NCBI GenBank assembly: GCA_029891385.1
Contig: CM057235.1
Coordinates: 18,841,120 to 18,905,119 of the forward strand
DNA: 64,000 nt
Source of the DNA: Erythroxylum novogranatense
Taxonomy: Eukaryota > Streptophyta > Magnoliopsida > Malpighiales > Erythroxylaceae
Direction of reading: 5' to 3'
Shown here: piece by piece, positions 22,759-35,217 of the stretch
Numbering within the stretch: position 1 is the first letter of the stretch
How the letters are laid out: each line of letters opens with the position of its first letter
The notes under the pieces: generated by a model
Database searches by the model: none
What the model was told of the DNA's origin: nothing
Seen by the model: only the letters and a program-made list of their open reading frames with translations
Made by a program: the position numbers and the translations under genes

Positions 22759-25643
22759 TAAAGTATTTTACAACAACAAATAGTCAAGAGTTAAATTTAT
22801 ATAATAATAAAGCATATCAACATAACTATTCTAATAAAAATAGTAAAACAGTTCATGAACCACTATGCAACTAAAGTACAAAACAGAAACTACTCACGTG
22901 CAGTAATACCCCGAAAATGTCAAAAGACAGCATGATCCACTGAGAGCTTCAAGCTCACTAAATTAACCTGTATTCTTGGAACGTAGAGGGGGTGAGTACG
23001 CTATGTACTTAGTGATTAGGAAAAACTTATATCGCAAATAGAACTCAATACACACCAAGATGGTACAAATAACTTATATGGTGAACATACATCATATAGA
23101 AACATATAAGCCTAGCCTATGACTTAACGTATACTAGCTACGAACCAAATAGGCCTAGTCTATTAATCACTCATCGGGTGAACATAAGTTCCAGTTCTAA
23201 TCAACATAAGTAGAAAGATATCACATGTATAAAGCAAATCTTGTCAAAAAACAAATATCATAATAAGCCAAAACAATCTTGTATGTTGCCACTAGTCTGC
23301 CAAACTAGTGTGAACACCCACTGATTCCTGATGTTGGCTCGATTTTCATTCGTGGTAAGTCCAGACTATGGTCGACAACACCAATCACCAAAATCAATAC
23401 AAATATTAAGTACTAAAATCAAGTAAGGCACCATGCCTTTATTTATCGGTCTAACCAATAAAATGAAATCTTGCCATGGCTCTAAGCCAAAAGAGAACAA
23501 ATACATACAGTATACATGACTCAATTATGCATATGTGAATTCCAAAACATTAGTTCATGCAATAGAAGCCATCTTTTGCACTCCAAATGCAAAGTTGTTC
23601 CAAAATATAGTTTTAGAAAATAAAACATTGTCCTTTACACTTTAGGTGTAGGTTTGGTGAAAACGATATCATTTCTCAAAATACATAATAAAAACATCAG
23701 TTTCAAAACATTGTCTTTTATTAAATACATAAATATACTAGCATCTATTTGAGATTCAATTCTGATATGCATTACTTACGTTCAAAATTCACATACAAGT
23801 CATCATGCATGTCTTAGGATGATCTAATCCTATTTGAGAGATATGGTTTCCTCAACTAACCTCAAAAGAAGGTGTAAACTACCTTAACTTCAACAATCCT
23901 TGATACGAGTTCCTCGATTTACAACTCCCGAGCCTTTATACATAAAAACGGACATACAATGTATTTACTACCTAAATATGAGTTTCATATTTATACACCA
24001 TCACATAAGTGTACAAAAAACAATATCGGTCTCTTTAAGCTATAGGATTCAACCATTAAACTCCTCACATGGTTACTTCCTTACTATTCACATTAGCTTT
24101 TCTTTTACATTTTCTAAGGCATTTAATGCCTTTAATCCAATACTTACTCATTTCAAAAAATAATAAAGCACATTTTTATCCAAGCACATTAGACCATTAT
24201 TCATCAATCTAAGTAACAATTCAAGTTTACTCTAAGTAAACATGAAAGTCAGTTTTCAATGTATATCATTACAATTCCTTAAATCCTAAGCCAAGTTCAC
24301 TAAGACATTTTATCAAATACCTAATGCGCATGGCTTTCAAGTCATATTTTCAATGCTTTATCATGGTAATTAATTATGCTCCTATCTTGTTATATAACAA
24401 ATACTTCCAATCAACAACACATTTCACCACTCCGTTCAATCCAATTCCCTTCATTTAAGCCATATTCATCATAATTATACAACTTATCGCATTTATCCAT
24501 TCCTTCTTCCATCATTTAGTGCAAGTCTATCCAACATACTTCTTCTTCATTTTTCATCATCAATTATCATTATACATGTACAATTATCACCATAGAATTC
24601 ACAAAAGGGGACATTTTGGTTTTGTCTTAAAGAACCCTCTCCATGAGACATTTCATTTGTCTAAACCATGTTTCATGCATATTCAAGCATGGAGAACAAC
24701 ATATCTTAACACCAAACTCAAAATCCTAATGTAGAGAGAGAGATGAGACAAAATTTACATAAACCTTCCTTTGGTGATATCTTCAAATCCTTTGAGAATT
24801 TCTCAAATCTAATGATAGATTTGAGTTCCTTGACCCCAAATTAGCTGAGAATACCTTGATTTGGGTTGGAGAACCAAAACAAAGGGTGGGGTTTAGTGAA
24901 TAGCTGAAATTTGGTCTTCTCCTCCTCTCTTCTGCTTTCTTCTCCTTTCTTTTAATTAAAACAATATGTTTTAAGTCTTTAGTAATGGGATGCACGACCT
25001 TACATGGAGAAGGGTCTAGAATATTGACTCTTCTTTGACCAAAACATGGTAAAATTACCATTTTATCCTTAGGTTATTTGGAATTATCATTTTACCCTCG
25101 AAACTTTTCCTAAATTTGCAATTAAGCCCAAAATTTGGGAATAACCAAAACATTTATTTTTATTTTGGTCCTCAAACTTTTGAGAATAATAATTAAGCCC
25201 CTTATCTTTGTAAAATTACATATTGATCCTCTAAGAATTGAAAAATTACGTTTAAGGCGTTTGACTTTTAACAATTGGCAAATAGGCCCTTATGTACATT
25301 AATCTTTCCAATTAAGCTTTCTAAGTGTTTAATAAGTCTATAAATCATGTCTAATCACCTATAAGGCATTAGAACACATTTAACTCAACCATCATGGTCA
25401 TATCCATCCAATGGACTCAGTTTTACACACTTAGAAGCCTATATGTGGGATATCTCTAAGATTTCGCATACCGATGAACTCTAAGTTCACGTAAGATTAT
25501 ATAACATTATAAATCACTAACATATATACCTAAAAGGATTTAAATACATCTTTGAACTAATATACAATCATGTATATATCAATATATAGTAGTATCTCCA
25601 TGTATGGAACAATACAAAAGGGCTCAAAGAGTCCAGCGTTACA

Positions 25644-26847
25644 CTTTATGCCCAACTCTTTTTTTTTTCACAAAAGATGGTGAAAAAACCTTAAATTACA
25701 AGAATTAAACTAATGTACAACTCCCTGACAACAATGTCAAAAACTTCCTGAGCAAGTTTTACAGTTTATAAAACCCTCTATAAATGCAAGCGCACAGGTC
25801 GTGCTTTATAGTATTGAAGGGTGAATCCCGCTAAAACATTAAACCTTAAATTGTAAACCCTAATCAAATTATGGAACTTACAATCTCTCAATTCATAAAT
25901 TACATACAATTCTAATTAGTTCTAAAGCTCTCTAATAAACTATCAAATCTTGCATGAGATCTCTCTTTATGAAATTACCGACTAGATTGATTATGTGGTC
26001 AATTAGATTGCCTAACACCCACTAATCTGATCTAATCATTTTTATCTAGCTCACCCTCTTGGTTTGTTACCGAAACATGCAATTACATTAATCAATCACA
26101 ACACCCAAAATAATAAACACAAAAATAACCAAACCAACATCGACTCAAAGTAAAATCCAGAAGGAGAGTTCAGAACATTATCAACAACCCGAAATCTATT
26201 TTTATACAATCCATCTCAACTTTATACATTTAAATGAAAAAGGAAATGAAGAGAAAATGAAACTTAGGTTGGACAAATCGGGAAGGCAGCGGCATCGGGA
26301 TACCACCTGATCCAGGGAGTAGCAATGTTGGGATCCACTTCTTCTTCCTCTTCTTCTGCTCTCTCTCTCTCTCTCTCTCTCTCTTTTTCTCTCCCTTTAG
26401 GGTTTCCAAGAGTGGCCAAATGTAAAGCTCCCTCTTTTTATTCTATTTATGATCTTTTGTATTTAGGGTTAAACTATGATTTTTTCAGGGCCCGAAAGGT
26501 CCAAACAATCCTCGAAACACAAAGTTTGAAAATGGTTGCACATCTACTTGATGCAGGCCACGATCATAGCCTATGTCAAGCCTTTCTGTCATGGGTTGTG
26601 CAATTGGGCCCAATTTGCTCCGATACTCCTCCATTCTTCGATCTTTACCCTAAAACACTAACAAACACATAAAGGTACCTAAAAACATAATATTTAGGCT
26701 TAAAGCATTTCTCTAACCCATAAAACACTTAAAACACAAATAAATCACAAAATAACACAATTCTACCCTAAACACAAACTAAACAATTGAATAAACGGCT
26801 AAACATATATCAAACTATACCCTAAAATATGATGCATTTCACACCTA
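25644..26847 (-). repeat. Tat/Athila-like LTR, minus orientation (LTR-L)
   Basis: Read on the minus strand from 26847 it begins GTGATAGGTGTGAAATGCATC and aligns over hundreds of bases with the plus-strand LTR that starts at 26887. It includes the shared TTTGTTAGTGTTT segment and a later region matching 39000-39720 (TTTCGGTAACAAACCAAGAG versus TTCGGTAATAAATCAAGAG). Near its far end is the Tat-type landmark GTGCGCTTGCA (about 25790). A (CT)n run lies at 26359-26384. The left limit is set by the start of element C's LTR, so C probably inserted into or beside it. Confidence 0.65.
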
Positions 26848-27120
26848 TCACTTGTTTTGTCTTTGCTTGAGGACAAGAAAAGGTTTAAGTGTAGAGAAGT
26901 TGATAGTTGCAGTTTGCATAATGTTTTAGTGGGTAGTTTAGTATGTGTTTAATTGTTAAATTGAATGATTAGTGCATGTTTAGGTTAGGATTGTGTTATT
27001 TAGTTAAATGTTTGTGTTTTTAGTGTTATATAGGTTAGAGCATGCTTTTATGCTTTAATTTTGTATATTTAAGGTGTCTTGATGTATTTGTTAGTGTTTG
27101 AGAACAAATATGGAAGATGG
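26848..27120 (+). repeat. Polypurine tract and first part of a Tat/Athila-like 3' LTR, plus orientation (LTR-R)
   Basis: TTTGCTTGAGGACAAGAAAAG and GTTTAAGTGTAGAGAAG (to 26886) are the conserved pre-LTR and polypurine-tract pattern of plant Tat/Athila-type elements. The LTR follows from about 26887 (TTGATAGTTGCAG). Only about 40 bases of internal sequence remain before the inverted LTR-L. Similarity to LTR-L stops near 27120 where LINE sequence begins, and the rest of the LTR appears at 39020-39960. Confidence 0.7.
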
Positions 27121-27600
27121 GAGGGTCCTCGAAATTTTAAACAAATTTAGTCATCTAAAAAATATGGAACTTGATAATGACTACATTTCCTTGACCTCCC
27201 CTTCCTCCTTGAATGGCTCCTCACTGTCCTTCTCTTTATTATCTAATTTACTACTCCCTACCCTTTGTTCCTTACTCTCTTTTGTCATATTTTGATTTTA
27301 CCAAATTTCACTACACTATTTTTTCCCTCCCTCTTTTGTCTTACACCTCTTTTCCACTTTCAACCCACTCTTTCCAGATCTTGTTTCTATCCCTACAAAT
27401 TCCTAACATTGGACTTCCACTGCCCCTTATTGGAGTCTCATTTTTCCTTTTATCATCCTCTTCCATTTCCTCCCCTACTTCTTCTCCACAACCAGCTAAC
27501 TAAAACCCTAACATGCCTTTTAACTCCTATTCCCTATCGTTCACAACAAACAAATCCTCAAAAGGTGATAAATGCCCTGCATTCCCTATAATACAAGCAT
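27121..27600 (+). other. Probable 5' leader of the LINE, pyrimidine-rich
   Basis: Strongly C/T-rich stretch (27190-27500) without a recognisable domain. The open frames here reflect base composition only. Confidence 0.4.
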
Positions 27601-28545
27601 GATTTTAAAGAAATTGGAAAGGACGAGGCATACAAGAGGTAATATTAACTGAGAATGACAACATTATATTTAACTTTAGTTCAAAATTTGAGGCTCAAAA
27701 GGTGATAGAAGAGGGTCCCTGGCACATCTCACAGCTCCCATTATTCCTCCAGAATTGGCAACCTGGTATGGAATTAGAAAAAATCATATTAAAGAACATA
27801 CCTTTATGGGTAAACATTCACAATATTCCCATAGAATATTAGACCACTAAAGGTTTAAGCTTGTTAGCAAGCTATTTGAGAAAGCCAATCTACATGGATG
27901 ATAACACAACTTTGAGGAAACGTGTTGGCTACACTAGATTATGTGTGAGTATGGAAATTTCTAAGGACATGAAAGATTATATCCCCATTTTAAGTTTGGC
28001 AGATGGAGACTCCCTCTAGGAAGATAAGGTCATGGTTACTTACCATTGGAAACTGTCCCTACAAACTTAAGGCAAAACCATGCAACCGATAGGGGAAGTC
28101 TTTGTCAGGGGAGATTATAGAGAATTGATGGGGCTGGATGAGCCCAAAATAGAAGGGAAACCCAAGATGGATGATTATAAAATGCAGAAATAGACTCCCG
28201 AGGTCTAGCAATTGGTCAATCAAGTGGACAGAATTCATACCAATGAGACTAAGAGTGACCAAAATGAACGTATAATAGAAGATCACTAGAATTTTAAGGA
28301 TGGAACTAGGGAATATGGCAACACTACATATGATTATTGAGGGTATGGATAAATAAGATAATCATTGTAATGCAGATAAAGGGGCAATGCAGAATGACAT
28401 TCCATCTGGAGATATACAGCAACAGGCAGCCATGTCATAATAGTTAGAAACCCCACTTTAAGTGGAAACTCAAGAGGAAAGTTTGTACAAGGACAACCTA
28501 TAAAGCAGAAGCAGTAAGAAAGGCTCAAAAGGTAAAACCATTACT
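27600..28545 (+). pseudogene. LINE ORF1 (DUF4283-like gag protein), broken
   Basis: Frame translation gives FNFSSKFEAQKVIEEGPWHI at 27670-27725, then LPLFLQNWQPGM, IPLWVNIHNIPIEY and LRKRVGYTRLCVSM. This is the DUF4283-type order seen in ORF1 of plant L1 elements. The zinc-knuckle position (about 28045) is no longer recognisable. Stops at about 27841, 28017, 28069 and beyond break it. ORF1 would be an RNA-binding chaperone in the LINE RNP; this copy is inactive. The last 250 bases before 28545 hold no assignable domain. Confidence 0.75.
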
Positions 28546-28547
28546 AT

Positions 28548-30521
28548 ATGACCTTTTTAGTATGGAATGTAAGAGGGATAAACAATCCTTCAAAGCTTAA
28601 TGCTTTGAAGGATTTTGTTTTACATAAGAAGCCTAGATTATTTTGTCTATTAAAAAAACAGACCAAAAAATCTAAATAAATTAGGTTATTTTGAAAGTCA
28701 ATGGAAAATAAAGACTAATCACCAGTACCATGGTTATGGAAGAATCATTATTGTTTATGATGAGAATCTCATAGAAGTGGAAAGGTTGACAGCTAGTGAG
28801 CAATTCATTCACACAAAACGGACATTCAAAATGGAGCACTCCTCAGTTTTGGCTACCTTTATCTATGGTTTTAATATTGCTTTTCAAAGATTGGACTTAT
28901 GGAATTCACTGAGAAGAATAAAAGGGCTAGTTAGCGATCCATAAATTATAAGTGGTGATTTTAACTCCACCATTTATCGATCTGAGGCTGAAAGGAATTG
29001 TAATTTGCTCAACTACAATATAGATTTGTTTAATTATACCAAAGATGTGGAAATTTTTGACTTAAAATCCAAGTGTTAAAGATCTACTTGGAGCAACAAG
29101 CAGAGTTCTAAATGGTTCATTAGAAAGAAATTGGATAGGGCCTTGGTGAATGTTAAATGGTTAGCAACTTTTCTAGATAGCAAAGCCATTTTTTTAAATC
29201 TAAGGTTTTCAGATCATACCCCTATTAAATTGGATAAGCTCATCAAACAGGTTTATGTAAAACAACCATTCAAATTTAACAACTTTCTTACTATTGTGGA
29301 AGGATTCCAAGAAGCCATTACCAAAGGTTTGGAGTTTGAGGTCTCCAATACCAAACAATTTACTTGTATGCAAAACTAAAGGCTATAAAGCAGGAATTGA
29401 AGAGATTAAATGGAAAACGGGGACAAAACATAGAATAAGAGATAGAAGCAGCAAGACTATGACTCTCATTTATACAAAAATCACTAGCTGATAATCCTAC
29501 TGATGAGATTATTGTGAAGGAAGACAAGGAAGCCCTAAAGCACTATATGAAAGCAGTAGATAACCATTGTTAATTATTAAGACAGTGGTCTAAATTCAAT
29601 TGGATTAAGGATGGGGACAAAGCACCAAGTTTTCTTCAATACAATGTCAACAAGGAGGAATATTCATAGGATTACTTTGATTAAAGTTGAATAAGGGGAG
29701 TCTATATAGTAGCAAACTGAGGTTGCACAAGATGCCTTGGCACACTTCCAAAAGTCCCTAGGAACTTAAGGAAATGCCAACATTTACAATGCAGATCTTA
29801 GGATCTTTATTTCTGCTAAAATTCCTAATGATGTAGCTAATCTTCTAAACAGGTAGGTCACGAATCAAGAGATAGAGGCAATGGTGTTTAAAATGAATGG
29901 TTTGAAGGCTCTAAGATTAGATGGTTGAATGGTTTCTTCTATTAAAAAACATGGGATAAAATAGGAAACTAATTAAAGAAGCAGGGCACGAGTTCTTCAA
30001 AAATGGAATATTGCTCAAAGATATCAACAAGACCTCCTTGTAATTGATTCCAAAAATTCATAACCCTACAACTTGAAGTGAATTCAGACCTATTTTCAGC
30101 ACTAATTTCATTTATAAGATTATTGCTAAAATCTATGCCAATAGACTAAAATCTATTCTACACCTCATCATCAATAAGAACCAAGGAGCCTTTTTACGCA
30201 AGTGGAATATTGGAGATAATATCCTAGTCTTACAGGATCTTTTGAAAGGGTACATAAGAGGAAATTCCCCTCAAAACTTCACTATAGAAGTGGATCTTTA
30301 TAAAGCTTTTCATAGTATCAGTTAAACCTTTATATTACAGACTATGGGAGTTATAGGTATCCCCCAGATTTTTATCAAATGGTTCAAGAATGTATATCTA
30401 AGATTTCCTTTAGGATTATGATCAATGGGAGTCCTATTGAGATGTTCAAAGGTAAAAGAGGACTTAGGCAAGGGGATCCACTTTCCCCTTACCTATTTCT
30501 AATATGCATGGAAGTTCTTAC
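28548..30521 (+). pseudogene. LINE ORF2, first part: AP endonuclease and RT N-terminal half
   Basis: Starts at ATG 28548 with the classic MTFLVWNVRGINNPSK endonuclease opening. SGDFNSTIYRSE (about 28960) and the SDHTPI box (about 29212) complete the endonuclease. RT motifs follow: FRPIFSTNFIYKIIAK (about 30090), then IEVDLYKAF (catalytic-Asp motif A, about 30285), then GLRQGDPLSPYLFLICMEVL (30450-30516). Many stops and several frame changes are present. The frame is cut in the middle of RT by copia element H at the duplicated target CTTAC, and resumes at 36820. Confidence 0.85.
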
Positions 30522-31563
30522 TGTTGGACCAATGGGGGTTGACAAATTAAATCCCTTTATGTTTTGATAATAATAAAATATCTAGAAATAGTTAAGAAAT
30601 TATTTCAGGTATTATTCAATGAAAGGATTGAGTAAATCAAGATGAGCAAGTGTCTAATCAATGAGGAATCAAGTTGGGAGTTATCTACTAAGTAAAATGG
30701 CTTGAAGCTTAAGGATAATAAAGGATTTGGTAATACAAGTGGACTTACATCAAGGTGCGAATATAACAAGTTAACTAGAGTAGTGCAATTGACTTATATA
30801 TGAAGATGTATTAAGACAAGTCGACTTATAACACACAAGTCGACTTATCGAAGCGAACAAATCGACTTATACAAACAAGTCGACTTATTGGAGAGCAGAG
30901 TTACAAGTTTTACGTAAATGGTTGAAACAAGTCGACTTATTCATTCGACAAGTCGACTTATAGATGCACAGATTCAGCTCCAACGGTCCAATTTGCTAAA
31001 AATGGAATGGAGATTATCAAGGAACGGCTATATCCAATTAAGCAACGGCTAGAAGAGCTCCAACAGCTATATTTCTTCAAGTATAAATAGAGGATGATGG
31101 AAGAAGAGTATACAGAAGTTCTACAAGTTCAAATACTCTCATATTGCTTCAAATTGCTCACTATCGCTCTTATTTTGTTACAAATTGTATTGAGCATTTG
31201 TTCTTCAATATTTGTATTGTTTTGTTACAATTGAGTGACGAGTGAGAAGGTCACGTGAGGTAGGATTTGTGTTGGAAGACAAATCGAGTGTAAAAGGTTA
31301 CTTGAGCGAATTCAAGTGGCGTTGTAAAAGTTCACACTCAACTACAAAGTGTGCAATAAAGTGGTTGGCAAAATCCTAAGTGGGAGCTTAGGTAGAGGAC
31401 GTGGTCTTAGCACCGAACCTCTATAAAAGCGAGTGTTTGATCTTCTTCCTACACTTTTCTATTAAGTTTATCAAAATTATTTTGTGTGTTTTAACTTCGA
31501 TTTTCTTGTAGAAATTTACAAAGAATTTTAAAGATCTATTCAACCCCTTCTAGATCACTTACA
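30522..31563 (+). repeat. 5' LTR of element H
   Basis: TGTTGGACC...CTTACA, 1042 bp. It contains about eight copies or variants of ACAAGTCGACTTAT between 30737 and 30962. A TATA-like TATAAATAGAGG lies at 31082-31093, probably the promoter of the element. Confidence 0.95.
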
Positions 31564-31565
31564 AT

Positions 31566-31576
31566 TGGTATCGAGC
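31566..31576 (+). other. Primer binding site of element H
   Basis: TGGTATCGAGC two bases after the LTR. It equals the usual iMet-type TGGTATCAGAGC with one base missing. Confidence 0.8.
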
Positions 31577-31589
31577 GAAGTATCTCGGA

Positions 31590-32116
31590 TGGCACACAAC
31601 AACCTTGCAGAAGAAGGTAACACTAATAACCGTCCTCCATTGTTTAATGGTACTAATTATTCTTCTTGGAAAAATCCTATAAAGTACCACATCATTAGCG
31701 AGGGAGTTGAATACTGGAAGATCATTATCTTCGGACTTCAAGCCCCTATGAAAGAAAATGGTGAGTTGAAAACAGAGCTGGACTATGATGATAACGATTG
31801 GAGGCAAGCGTACATCAATGCCAAAGCTATGAAGCTGATATATTGTGCATTAACGGTTGAGGAAAGAAACCGGGTAAATTCTTGCACCACTGTCAAGGAA
31901 ATGTGGGAGAGACTTCGAGTTACTCATGAAGGGACAAATCAAGTCCGGGAGACAAAAATCAACATGCTTCTCCACGACTACGAGATGTTCGTCATGAAAG
32001 AAGGTGAGTCAATTTCTACAATGCTTGACCGTTTTCAGAAATCATAAATGGATTAGGCAACTTGGAGTGATGAAGAGGATACATACCAAAGCGATGATGA
32101 AAACAATCTGGCACTT
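31590..32116 (+). pseudogene. gag of element H, truncated
   Basis: ATG at 31590 begins MAHNNLAEEGNTNNRPPLFNG and leads into a copia gag (UBN2-like) domain: NYSSWKNPIKYHI, EEKNRV-like EERNRVNSC and VKEMWERLRVTHEGT. The frame ends at 32047 after FQKS, about 150 codons in. The following sequence (EEDTYQSDDENNLALM in another frame) leads straight to the protease. The second half of gag, including the CCHC knuckle expected in a capsid protein of this type, is absent, pointing to an internal deletion. Confidence 0.85.
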
Positions 32117-35100
32117 ATGGAAAAAAGTTCATCAAGTGATGATAAAAATGAGGTACAAGCAAGGGATAAAAAACCTCCAAACACATGGTATATTGATAGT
32201 GGATGCTCAAGGCACATGAGTGGAGACAAAAGTTTATTCGTAGAAATTAGACCAAAGAATCAAGGTTATGTCACTTTTGGAGACAACAACAAAGGTAAGG
32301 TCATTGGCATTGGTAAAGTGGGTAAGGAACCTTTACCTACCATTGACAATGTGTTGCTTGTTGATGGCTTGAAACATAACTTACTAAGTGTGTCTCAACT
32401 TTGTGATATGAATTATATTGTATCATTTGAATCATCACATTGCTTAGTTAAGAAGGATGATCATGTTGCCTTTATTGGTTTAAGACATGGGAACACATAC
32501 ATTGTTGACTTGCATGATGATAGTTCGTTTAATGAAAAATGCTTGGTGACATTGGAAGAAAATGCATTTTTATAGCATAGAAAATTAGGTCATGCACCAT
32601 TGCCTTTAATTTCTAAGCTTTCAAAGAATGACATTGTAAGAGGTTTGCCTAAGATTAAATTTGTTAAAGATCATTTGTGTGAGTCCTGTTTGAAAGGCAA
32701 ACATGTTAGAGAATCTTTTAAACCAAAGAGAGAAATCTATACTTCTAGAATTCTTGAACTTGTGCATATGGATTTGATTGGTCCATCTAGACATGCTAGT
32801 CTTAGTGGTAAATTATATGTACTTGTTATTGGGGATGATTTCTCTACATTTACTTGGGTAAGATTTCTTGCGAATAAAAATGATGCCGTTAATGAATTTA
32901 CCAAGTGGTGTAGATTGGTTCAAAATGAGAAAAATTTGTTTATCGTTGCAATTAGAACCGATCATGGAGGAGAATTCGAATGTGAACCTTTCGAAAATCT
33001 TTGCGACAAATACGGAATGGAACATAATTTCTCGACACCAAGGACTCCGCAACAAAATGGTGTAGTAGAAAGGAAAAATCGCTCACTTGAAGAAATGAAC
33101 AGGACTATGCTGAATGAGTACAATCTTCCTAAATCATTTTGGTGAAGCGATCAACACCGCTTGTTACGTCATCAACCGGGTGCACTTACGAAGAGACAAA
33201 AATAAGACACCTTACGAGCTATGGAAAGGTAAGAAACCTAATATCTCTTATTTTCATCCTTTTGGTTTTAAAGTTTTCATTCATAATAATGGAAAGAGCA
33301 ATTTAGGAAAATTCGACTCTAAATCCGATATTGGTGTGTTTATTGGTTATTCTCAAACTAGTAAGGTGTTTAGAGTTTATAATAATAGGACTAAATGTGT
33401 CGAAGAAAGTATTCATGTCAAATTTGATGAAATAATTTCACCCCCGAGAAAGGTTTGTTTTGATGATGATGCAGGGAGTTCAGGTAATAAAGTTGAAGAA
33501 ATTGAATCCAAGATTGAGGAATTGAAGTTAGACGAAGAAAAACACGTACCCGACATTAAATCATGGGCAAAAGCAAAGAATCATCCTATGGAGCAAGTCA
33601 TTGGAGATTTAAATGTTGGTGTAAGAACTAGGAGAAATATCTATGAGAATATGAGTAATTCAGCCTTCATTTCGTTGGTAGAACCCAAAAATATAGAAAA
33701 AGCTCTTAAAGATGAAAACTGGCTTTTAGCTATGCAAGAGGAGCTTAATCAGTTCAAGCGAAATGATGTTTGGGATTTGGTAGCTCCACCAAAGGATAAG
33801 ACCATCATTGGAGTCAAGTGGGTAAATCGGATAAAGTATGATGAGAATGGTGAAGCGGTTAAAAATAAATCAAGGCTAGTGGCTCAAGGATTTTATCAAG
33901 AAGAAGGCCTTGATTACAATGAGACATATGCTCCTGTGGCTCGTTTGGAGGCAATTAGGCTACTATGTGCATTCGCGTCTCATAAAAGGATCAAATTAAA
34001 TCAAATGGACGTCAAGAGCGCATTTCTAAATGGGTATATTCAAGAGGAAGTCTATGTCAAACAACCGCCGGGATTTGAAGATCACGAGCATCCGATTACG
34101 CTCTACAAACTCAAGAAGGCCTTTGTATGGACTAAAGCAAGCACCTAGAGCATGGTATGAGAGGTTAAGTACTTTTCTAACTCAACATGGATATGTTCGT
34201 GGTAAGATAGATAATACTTTGTTTATTAAACATGTTGATAATGATATGCTTATTTGTCAAATTTATGTTGATGACATTGTGTTTGGTGCCACTAATGAAT
34301 TTTTGTGCAAAGAATTTAGTGATTTAATGCAAGGTGAGTTTGAAATGAGTATGATGGGAGAACTCAAGTTCTTTCTTGGATTGCAAATCAAGCAACACAA
34401 AAATGGCATTTTTATCCACCAATCGAAGTATACCAAGGAACTTCTTAAGAAGTTAAAAATAGATGGATGCAAAGTGGCGGCAACACCAATGGCGACAAAT
34501 CTGGTCTTGGAAAAACATGAAAATGAAGAAGACGTTGATCAAAAACTCTATAGAGGTATGATCGGCTCTCTTTTGTATTTAACTGCTTCTAGACCCGATA
34601 TAATGTTTGCCACATGTCTTTGTGCTAGATTTCAATCTTGTCCTAAGATTTCTCATTTGAGTGCCTGTAAAAGAATTTTTAGATATTTGAGTAGAACTAT
34701 TAATCATGGTTTATGGTATCCTAGTTGTCATTCATTTGATTTGTATGCTTATAGTGATGCTGATCATGGTGGCTGTAGAATTGATAGAAAAAGTACTAGT
34801 GGTTTATGTCATTTCTTAGGATCATCTTTAATATCTTGGGCTAGTAAAAAGAAAGTTAGTGTAGCAATTTCCACTGCTGAATCTGAATATGTAGCAGCTA
34901 GGAGTGCTTGTGCCCAAGTTCTTTGGATTAAACATCAATTGCTTGATTATGGTATTGTGCTCAAAAATATTCCTATCTATTGTGATAATACCAGTGCTAT
35001 TTGTTTGAGTAAAAATCCTATACTGCATAGTAGAACAAAGCATATAGAAATTAGACATCATTTTATTCTTGATCATTGTTTGAAAGGTGACATTGTTTTG

Positions 35101-35217
35101 AAGCATGTTTCTACTAATGATCAATTGGCTGACATTTTTACTAAACCTCTTAAGGAAGATGTGTTTGTGAATATTAAATTAAGGTTAGGCATGTGTGATT
35201 TAAATTCCTTTGGTTGA
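32117..35217 (+). pseudogene. pol of element H: protease, integrase, RT, RNase H
   Basis: Protease DSGCSRHM lies at about 32195. Nearby are the GAG-pre-integrase H-K-L-G-H region, broken by a TAG at about 32574, and CESCLKGKH. The integrase core has HMDLIGP, RTDHGGEFE and QQNGVVERKNR (32765-33080). RT has NEAYAPVARLEAIR-like NETYAPVARLEAIRLL, FLNG and YVDD (34264-34275). RNase H has YSDADHGGC, STAESEYVA and LADIFTKPL, ending at 35217. Two single-base-type frame changes occur, near 33140 and near 34120. Apart from these three lesions the frame is long and well preserved. No envelope-like ORF follows. Confidence 0.92.

Larger units (their letters stand above)
7931..25643 (-). repeat. Probable 5' LTR (or solo LTR) of element C, split by element A
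   Basis: Two minus-strand LTR pieces, 22764-25643 and 7931-8224, join across element A's TSD to about 3.17 kb. This is close to the 3153 bp of D and 3341 bp of A. In its own direction it begins TGTAACGCTGGACTC (from 25643) and ends GGTCGTGACA (at 7931). It carries the plant gypsy landmark of a short CACCCCCTC tract (about 22988-22995). No TSD is visible at its outer edges and no primer site is recognisable left of 7931, so its outer limits and its pairing with the pol at 1-1906 are inferred. Confidence 0.6.

Noticed and set aside
7931..25643. Treating the minus-strand LTR of C as a TSD-bounded solo LTR
   Set aside because: The flanks TTAAT (7926-7930) and CTTTA (25644-25648) do not match, so it is kept as a probable 5' LTR of C with uncertain edges.
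8214..25650. Both A's LTR (8225) and, on the minus strand, C's LTR (25643) are preceded by CATAAAG before TGTAAC
   Set aside because: Could hint at target preference, but two cases with a 5-7 base match are within chance; A's TAAAG is fully explained as its TSD.
26325..26672. 115-codon frame with a Ser/Leu run resembling a signal peptide
   Set aside because: The run is the (CT)n microsatellite in the inverted Tat-like LTR.
27213..27591. Overlapping Phe/Leu/Ser/Pro-rich frames that mimic membrane proteins
   Set aside because: Pyrimidine-rich LINE leader; hydrophobic residues follow from T/C-rich codons.
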